Shown here: positions 58,444 to 64,000 of the stretch, in pieces
Layout: every line of letters begins with the position of its first letter
Position numbering within the stretch: position 1 is the first letter of the stretch
Origin: Adiantum capillus-veneris
Taxonomy: Eukaryota; Streptophyta; Polypodiopsida; Polypodiales; Pteridaceae
Length of the DNA stretch: 64,000 nt
Assembly (NCBI GenBank): GCA_014529385.2
Contig: CM043971.1
Span: 30,583,709 to 30,647,708 of the forward strand
Direction: 5' to 3'
The notes under the pieces: generated by a model
Told to the model about the DNA's origin: nothing
What the model saw: the letters and a program-made list of their open reading frames with translations, nothing else
Databases searched by the model: none
Made by a program: the position numbers and the translations under genes

Positions 58444-59515
58444 AGCTACGCTTCACAGTGGTTTACTTTCCTGGGAAAAATCCGGCAGAGTTTCCCCTGT
58501 AAGCTGACCTCTGAACCAATATCAAACTGTCAAATGAACCAAGAAAGCTTCAGATTTTGCATAAATTTCGGCAGAGTCTCCTTTGTAAAATGGCTCTGGT
58601 GTACTCAAAAATTAGACCAAAAAACACTGTCTCTCTGACACTGTAAGCTGCGGGTAAACCTGTCCTGCACCTGTACTGTCTCTCACTGTCCTGTCACTGT
58701 CCTGTAAGCATAGACTGTGACATTGCCTCAACGGCAGTAAAGCAAAGATGCAATCCCAACTGTCTAACTCACAGTCAATACATCCTAGCTGCCTATCTAA
58801 GGGTGCTCGAGGGATCGCTCCAAGACCTGTATCACCGAAAGGATCTCAACATTCGAGAATCCCCCAGCTCAATAAAACCTCACTCGACCCTCAACAAAGG
58901 CTGCAGTAAATCTGACAGTACATAGACTTCCCACAAAGTCATACATCCACAAATTTCCCACTGTATGTTGTAACCGCTGCGGCGGTTGTTTGCTGCTTGA
59001 CTCACAGCCAGCAAACCCTCAACAAACATACATCTTCTCTTACAATACATCCCATGTGGAAGTACCTGCAATGTCAGGATGAAATCTGGAATATCAAGCA
59101 GCAAACACAAGCTACCTGATGAACTAGTGGATGTCGCCTACAGTCTGTGTGTAGATGCGCCCGTGTCGTATGTGACACGCCTCCAAGAACTGTGAGCTGT
59201 CCTTCGATGTGTAGACAGCCACAAATCAACACTCTGGGAGTGTCGATATCCTCAGCACCTGTAGTCGTAGGCCGAAAACCCCAATGTTGCAGAGTCAGAT
59301 CTGCACCCGCCGAGACCACGTAGTCGAAAATGTCCTGCGCAGACCTTTGTCGAAGCCGAACGGTGGCCGAGATGAGCTCAGAATGAAATTCTGACAACAC
59401 CAAGCCCTTCGGGCTAACCACGAGATTTGGGGTCGTGTCTTCGCCTGTCGAATTTCACTCCAATCTGAGTTGGTGACTCTAGCCTCCTGCAGTGCTGCCC
59501 CGAGCCTCGATCTGA
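58444..59515 (-). other. Leader of element D
   Basis: About 1.07 kb between the primer site and gag. It contains several CTGTCCTG-type repeats (58640-58720) and no convincing gene. Confidence 0.6.
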
Positions 59516-59529
59516 GCTCTGATACCAGT

Positions 59530-59721
59530 TGAAGGAGTACGAGCGGAAGTGCGACGAGAGAGAGAGTGCGAGAAGAAGAGCACGACGATATGGTGAACTC
59601 ACTCTACTGTAATGTGTAGAGCATAGTGAGTTCTTATTAGGTTTTAACAAAAGAATATGTGTACATACCTGGCGGCCCGCCCACTTACCTAGGCGACCAC
59701 ATTGGGCTTTATACCCCAACA
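59530..59721 (-). repeat. 5' LTR of element D (192 bp)
   Basis: It pairs with 53861-54038. It holds 14 bases absent from the partner, part of the stretch CGCCCACTTACCTAGG, just inside the TATA side. Confidence 0.92.
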
Positions 59722-60880
59722 TAATCCACATGAAGAAAAGACTGACGAGAGGCCTGAGCACTACAAAGAGAAGAAGGTACAGAAAAATGATGAAACTTCA
59801 CGAAGTATGTCTCAGCAGCCACTACAACAACCGAAGAACTTGTCACAAAGCAGTGTCAACATGCAACCGACAAGCAATACAAGTCAAAGTCGAGTAGCTA
59901 AGCCACAAAATGAGTGAGGTGTTAGTCCCAAAGCTTCAAGTAATATTCTCTGTGGTCTAAGCATCTTAGCTATTCTAGGTACTGCTCAAGCTGAAAGAGT
60001 TGAGCATATTTACGTTGTGTCGCTCATGCTGATATAGGTGAGCAAAAGAGTCGAAGTTTAAGTATTAAGTCTGGTGAAGTGAAGGAGAAGGTCCAAAAGA
60101 CACTTCACGTACTGAGCACAGTGAGATACGAGTGGAGAAACTTCTACATCGAAAACCCTTCTTGGAAAGGTGGAAGCTATTGAGACATCTTTTGATGTCA
60201 CATGTGCTACATTTATTCCTCGAAACACCCATCATCTCCTTCTTTCACATTGCATGCTTTTGTTGACAAATTTCTCATATGCATATAGAGTGTCCCATAA
60301 TTGGCACTTGCATCAGGCACTCTTTCCGTGTTTCACCCAAGCACACACCTTTCATGAACATGTACTTCACGTTCAACTGCTCAACTCCAAAAAGAGCATA
60401 TACCAAAGGCATTTTTTTCCCACCGGGTTTTTTCCCTTTGGTTATCCAGGTTTTAGACCCTAATCTAAGGACACCTATCACCATCCTCTTGTACATATTC
60501 CTTCTACATCAACAATAAGGAAATGTTACTCAAATCAATTGACAAATGAATTGGAGCACCAATTCAAATCATAGCATACTTCTCCTCAATGGTGAGTCGA
60601 AGAATGGCCTACAATGACAAAGTTGCAGACAACCCCAAGAACATGATTGCACAGGAACAAAGAAATCCCCAATGAAGAAGAGCAGACATAAAAGTAATCA
60701 GAGGATCTCAAAAGATGAATGGTTACGATGATAGACGTCCGCTCTAATGGATCATAGTTCTTGTTGTGGTTCGACAAAGATACAAGCAGGGCAACACATG
60801 AAGCCAAAACGACAGCAAAGACCACATCGCCATCGACAATCAGGTCATGTCGGGGACGACATGAACACGGAAGGGGGGAA
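59722..60880 (+). other. 3' internal part of element B
   Basis: A frame at 59720-59917 continues the hydrophilic style (NPHEEKTDERPEHYKEKK, then Q/S/N-rich) and ends at TGA. The following 960 bases have no recognisable gene. A purine tract (GGAAGGGGGGAA, 60869-60880) abuts the 3' LTR. Confidence 0.6.
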
Positions 60881-61838
60881 TGTTGACCGCTAGGTCAACA
60901 ACACAACATAACTCAAGTTCCGTACCAAAGTCTTATCTTTTGCGAGTTATGAAATGCTGCGGATTATGGCTATAAACGTCATTTGTAATGAGTAGTTATT
61001 CTAGTTTCAGAAGCCGGGGTGCAATGGCACTTCCAGATTGTAAATACAAAGCCATTTGACCCTTTCAACCCCATTTTTGGTTAAACCTAAGGTAGCCTTA
61101 GTATATAAGGTACCTAGGTCATTTTGTAAAGAAGACTTTTTCATAATCAAACTTTTAGCGCTGTCGTCTACTGTGTGTGAGAGAGAAAGAGAGTGAGCAT
61201 GAGCTTCATCCTCTCGCTACGCCCGGCTCGCTCAACACATTGGAGATTCGATTGCACCATTGCTATAGGATCGAGGAGAGCTACGCGACAACGCCAAGCA
61301 TTCCACGTGGGACAAAGCGCACACGCCGACGCATCTATGAGCTATTTGTGGTCGTAAGTGTATCAAACGATGTCTGTTTTCTGCGTGCTAGTAGTCTATA
61401 GAATCGTGGCGACATAAGCTACGCATAGGTACTCATAAATTTCAGTTTTAGGCACTTTCAAATTTTTCCTCTGTCATCCTATACGTTTTCCGCATACGGG
61501 TTTTGAGTGAGGGTTTTGAGTGTAGAAGCTTAGGGACAGGTGTATCCTAGTGAGGGGATGGTGTTCCTTAAGTTTCTTATGAATCTGGCATGATTAGGTG
61601 AGTTACCTTCCGTATGTGTGTATGTGGCTAGGTGGTGTAGTTGAGAGCGGTGAGGTTCTTGATTGTGGTTTAGTTGGCCTTCCAGAGTGTTGTATGTGTA
61701 GGATAGTCTCAGCCTGACAAGCTTAAGATATTTCCTCCGTGTGCCTATCGTGTCATCTGTGTCCTCGATTGACATTATGTTGATCTAGGTAGTGTTTGCA
61801 TGCACTTCATGGGTGTGTGAGTCGCTCCCCGTCCAACA
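60881..61838 (+). repeat. 3' LTR of element B (958 bp)
   Basis: It matches 41295-42252 in length, with ten substitutions and no indel by my count. TATATAA is at 61102-61108. Confidence 0.95.
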
Positions 61839-61843
61839 CTTGT

Positions 61844-62570
61844 GGATCTTTCAAGTTCACCAAGGAAGTTATGTATGTCATTGTTGATTCCTCAGCAATC
61901 TAGTACGATATTGTGATCCCCGTTTACCAGTCATATGGGAATACTGTCTATAAACCGTGGGGAAAAACACCTCAATACTGTCAGTTATCCAAGGGGATAG
62001 ACAAATTACAAAGTGTAATCCTGTGGTAAAGGATATGCAAAGTACGTACGTTAGCACCAAGCAATCCAATTAGTAAGCATTTATTGCTCAACTTGGAGTT
62101 TGTTTACCATAAGTTAAAGCATGTTTGCGACTAGGTTTAGTCTCTTCATGTATAAGTCAGGTTCTCAACCTTAAACACTAGTTATGGTGGGGTTGTTTGC
62201 TGATGAAATTTGAGAACAAGTGAAGGACTTAAACTTGGTTAATGAGTTATGTCAGCAAGTTACTTTCTTGGAAAGAAAGAGGTACTTTTTTGGGTACATC
62301 TTTGTTGTGATAACTCGTTTAGCATGCTCATGTGCATTCTAAGTGGAGTCTCCACACTATGATTGGATCGGAACCGATAACACAAGATGGTTGCAAATGG
62401 ACAAAAATGTGGAAAATCAAGATGTTACTCTTAGTTTCATTGAACTTCCTACTGAACCATGTTCCGATCAAGCAAACAGTTGGATCCATGACGGATGCCG
62501 CCGTGGAAAAAATTAGTGTATCATCACTCTTGTTTTCGTGGACGAAAACGCTTCTCCAATGGGGGAGTAA
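61844..62570 (+). other. 3' internal part of element A
   Basis: It continues element A after element B. The last open stretch before the LTR reads CIITLVFVDENASPMGE and stops just at the LTR edge, as the end of a polyprotein would, but no domain can be named. Purine tract ATGGGGGAGTAA at 62559-62570. Confidence 0.5.
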
Positions 62571-62718
62571 TGTCAGGCCAAGGGCCACCCTGGAGGTCAA
62601 GGACCAACGGGCCAAGGGTCATCGGTGGTGGATGCTAATGGAGACGTGATCCTAGGGGCAAGGCCTATAAAGGGAGGTTGGGCCGAGGATCGAGGCTAGG
62701 CAGTCCCAGGGTCTCACA
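62571..62718 (+). repeat. 3' LTR of element A (148 bp)
   Basis: It pairs with 37488-37626. It has nine extra bases near 62620 and about a dozen substitutions. The TATTG duplication follows at 62719-62723. Confidence 0.9.
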
Positions 62719-62960
62719 TATTGGCCCTTGCCAAGCCTGGCCAATCACAGGCTATGGTCATTTCAAGCAATAGGGGCAGCATTTGGACAAGTGTCCTTCT
62801 TTCCACCTTTGAGAGAGAGCTTAATTAATTAATTAAATGCATCTAAATTCTCATTGTACCTCCCTAAAGGCCATCCAATAGGCTTTAGGCATAGCATGAG
62901 GGCAACATGGGTAGGTGCTTGGCATGTTTTCTTAATGCCATTTGAGCCTTGGCTTGCCTT

Positions 62961-63067
<107 letters not shown>

Positions 63068-63124
63068 CTCTCATGCCCCACCTTTTGGGCTCACCCCCAC
63101 CTTTGTAGGGATGATCTTTGACTC

Positions 63125-63240
63125 GCACACCTCAAGCACCTTGGTCATCAAGCATGACAAGCACCTCAAGCACCTTGATCATCAAGCACAACAAGCACCT
63201 CAAGCACCTTAGTCAGCTCAAGCAACTCAAGTACCTTGAG
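63125..63240. repeat. Minisatellite, about 35-base unit
   Basis: Units built on CACCTCAAGCACCTTGGTCA and TCAAGCACAACAAG recur about three times, decaying toward 63240. Confidence 0.75.
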
Positions 63241-63404
63241 CATATGCCTAGCTTGTCTAAGGTCTGAAGTACCTAAAGGTCCTAGGTTTAAGGACTTTTA
63301 ATACTAACCTTTGGAGGTCTTTAATGAAGCTATCCCTAAGGTCTTTTAAGCTCCATTATCTACTCATTGCTCTCTGGTAGACCATCTTATTTTTGGACCC
63401 TTAA

Positions 63405-64000
63405 TGAGATGTGGACTTCTCCTCTTTTGATCTCATGTTGCGATAGGTCTAGAAGCACATATTTATATTCTAACTCTTGTTCCCATTCATTTTCCCACAT
63501 CAAATGATCAATTAAATATGAGAAAATCATTTGGGATAGGTAGATATTAGATTTTATGACATTAGTCATCCATTTTGGAATGATGTCGTAGGGTAAAAAT
63601 GGATCCTCTACCCACTAAGAAATTTAGACTAATGACTAAGGCTTTATCTTCTCTACCTCATACTCAAGGACGACTATGGTTTCAAGCGAGAGGTAATGTC
63701 ATAAAATGTAATATCTACCTATCCCAAATGATTTTATCATATTGAACTGATCATTTAATGTGGGAAAATGAATGGGAACAAGAGTTAGAATATAGATATG
63801 TGCTTTTAGAACTATCTCAGCACGGGACCAAAGGGAAAGATGTCTACATCTCCTTTTTGGACCCTTAATGAGATATAGACCTCTCCCCTTTTGGTCCCGT
63901 GCTGAGATAGGTCTAAAAGCACATATCTATAATGTAACTCTTGTTCCCATTCATTTTCCCATGTTAAATGATCAGTTCAATATGAGAAAATCATTTGGGA
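63405..64000. repeat. Alternating inverted repeats (foldback-like), running off the window
   Basis: An arm at about 63405-63563 (GGTCTAGAAGCACATATTTA, TTGTTCCCATTCATTTTCCC, AAAATCATTTGGGATAGG) is found inverted at about 63695-63852. It returns in the first orientation from about 63857 to the window end. The spacers differ: about 130 bases in the first pair and nearly none in the second. No protein is encoded. It may be a foldback or long-TIR MITE with duplicated ends. Confidence 0.8.

Larger units (their letters stand above)
53861..59721 (-). mobile_element. Element D: Ty1/copia element inserted in element B
   Basis: LTRs 53861-54038 and 59530-59721, with TAATC at 53856-53860 and 59722-59726. 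On the minus strand it has the primer site TGGTATCAGAGC (59516-59527), gag, protease, integrase, RT, RNase H and a purine tract (RC of 54039-54049). All coding parts are present in copia order but with several stops and frameshifts. The LTRs differ by three substitutions and one 14-base indel, so it is young. It is related to the copia at the window start by its LTR tips. Confidence 0.95.
41295..61838 (+). mobile_element. Element B: Tat/Athila-like Ty3 element with gag-protease but no RT or integrase
   Basis: It has two 958-bp LTRs and target duplication CTTGT at 41290-41294 and 61839-61843. The tRNA-Asp-type primer site (TGGCGCCGCTGCCGGGGAC) and a purine tract (60869-60880) are intact. Removing the inserted elements C and D leaves about 10.9 kb: a 2.5-kb leader with a palindrome array, a gag-protease frame, a hydrophilic region and a 3' stretch. 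LTRs differ at only 10 of 958 positions, so insertion is recent. Without pol it must depend on an autonomous relative. The tRNA-Asp site is the hallmark of Athila/Tat lineages; the assignment rests mainly on that and on gag. Confidence 0.92.
37488..62718 (+). mobile_element. Element A: LTR retrotransposon with short LTRs, host of the nest
   Basis: LTRs 37488-37626 and 62571-62718 share TGTCAGGCC...GGTCTCACA ends. They are flanked by TATTG at 37483-37487 and 62719-62723, so they are the two ends of one insertion 25.2 kb apart. Subtracting element B and its duplication leaves about 4.7 kb. A primer site for initiator tRNA-Met (37628-37640) and a purine tract (62558-62570) are in place. No RT, integrase or gag is recognisable in 37641-41294 or 61844-62570, so A is non-autonomous. 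The LTRs are about 88% identical by eye, older than B. Confidence 0.9.

Noticed and set aside
37488-62718. Two solo LTRs of a small family
   Set aside because: Primer site after one, purine tract before the other, and the same TATTG outside both show that they are the two ends of one element.

Overview
This is nuclear DNA of a land plant, and nearly all of it is layered transposable elements. I see no confident single-copy host gene, rRNA or tRNA gene. The evidence for a plant is initiator-tRNA-Met and tRNA-Asp primer sites, Ty1/copia and chromodomain Ty3 elements, plant-type Helitron genes with RPA partners, and very long (CT)n and (GT)n runs. The mix suggests a large repeat-rich genome (a fern, lycophyte or gymnosperm would fit), but the species cannot be read from the sequence.

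Left part (1-27 kb). A copia element cut by the window edge (1-870) lies beside a decayed RPA-like gene on the minus strand (1137-2787). AT-rich repeats and a LINE remnant follow (6510-7868). A minus-strand Helitron of the Helentron type spans about 26.7 to 10.3 kb. In transcription order it has an RPA-like gene, then Rep (HUH), PIF1-like helicase, and an AP-endonuclease-like tail. Its helicase is split by an 8.9 kb chromodomain Ty3 element (11890-20820, target duplication CTCCG). One LTR of that element carries a 208-bp MITE. Both LTRs carry an array of eight small hairpins whose stems vary while the loop is conserved.

Middle (27.9-37.5 kb). A 135-bp tandem duplication comes first, then a 5'-truncated LINE with one internal stop, bounded by (CT)n tracts. 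Next are simple repeats, a probable tRNA-derived SINE, and the 3' half of a copia element (34275-37060).

Right part (37.5-62.7 kb). This is a three-level nest in which each of the four elements has a matching 5-bp target duplication. Element A (37488-62718, short LTRs, TATTG) contains element B (41295-61838, 958-bp LTRs about 99% identical, tRNA-Asp primer site, CTTGT). B contains element C (48887-52617, gag-like only, CTATC) and copia element D (53861-59721, minus strand, TAATC). B encodes gag and protease but no reverse transcriptase or integrase. Its leader carries seven copies of a 24-bp palindrome. C's LTRs differ more than those of B that encloses it, which hints that B may have moved with C already inside. 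The window ends in a (GT)52 run, a minisatellite and alternating inverted repeats.

The autonomous functions visible here (Helentron Rep-helicase-endonuclease, Ty3 and copia polyproteins, LINE RT) are all broken. The best leads are the covarying hairpins in the Ty3 LTRs, the palindrome array of element B, and the endonuclease-bearing Helitron.
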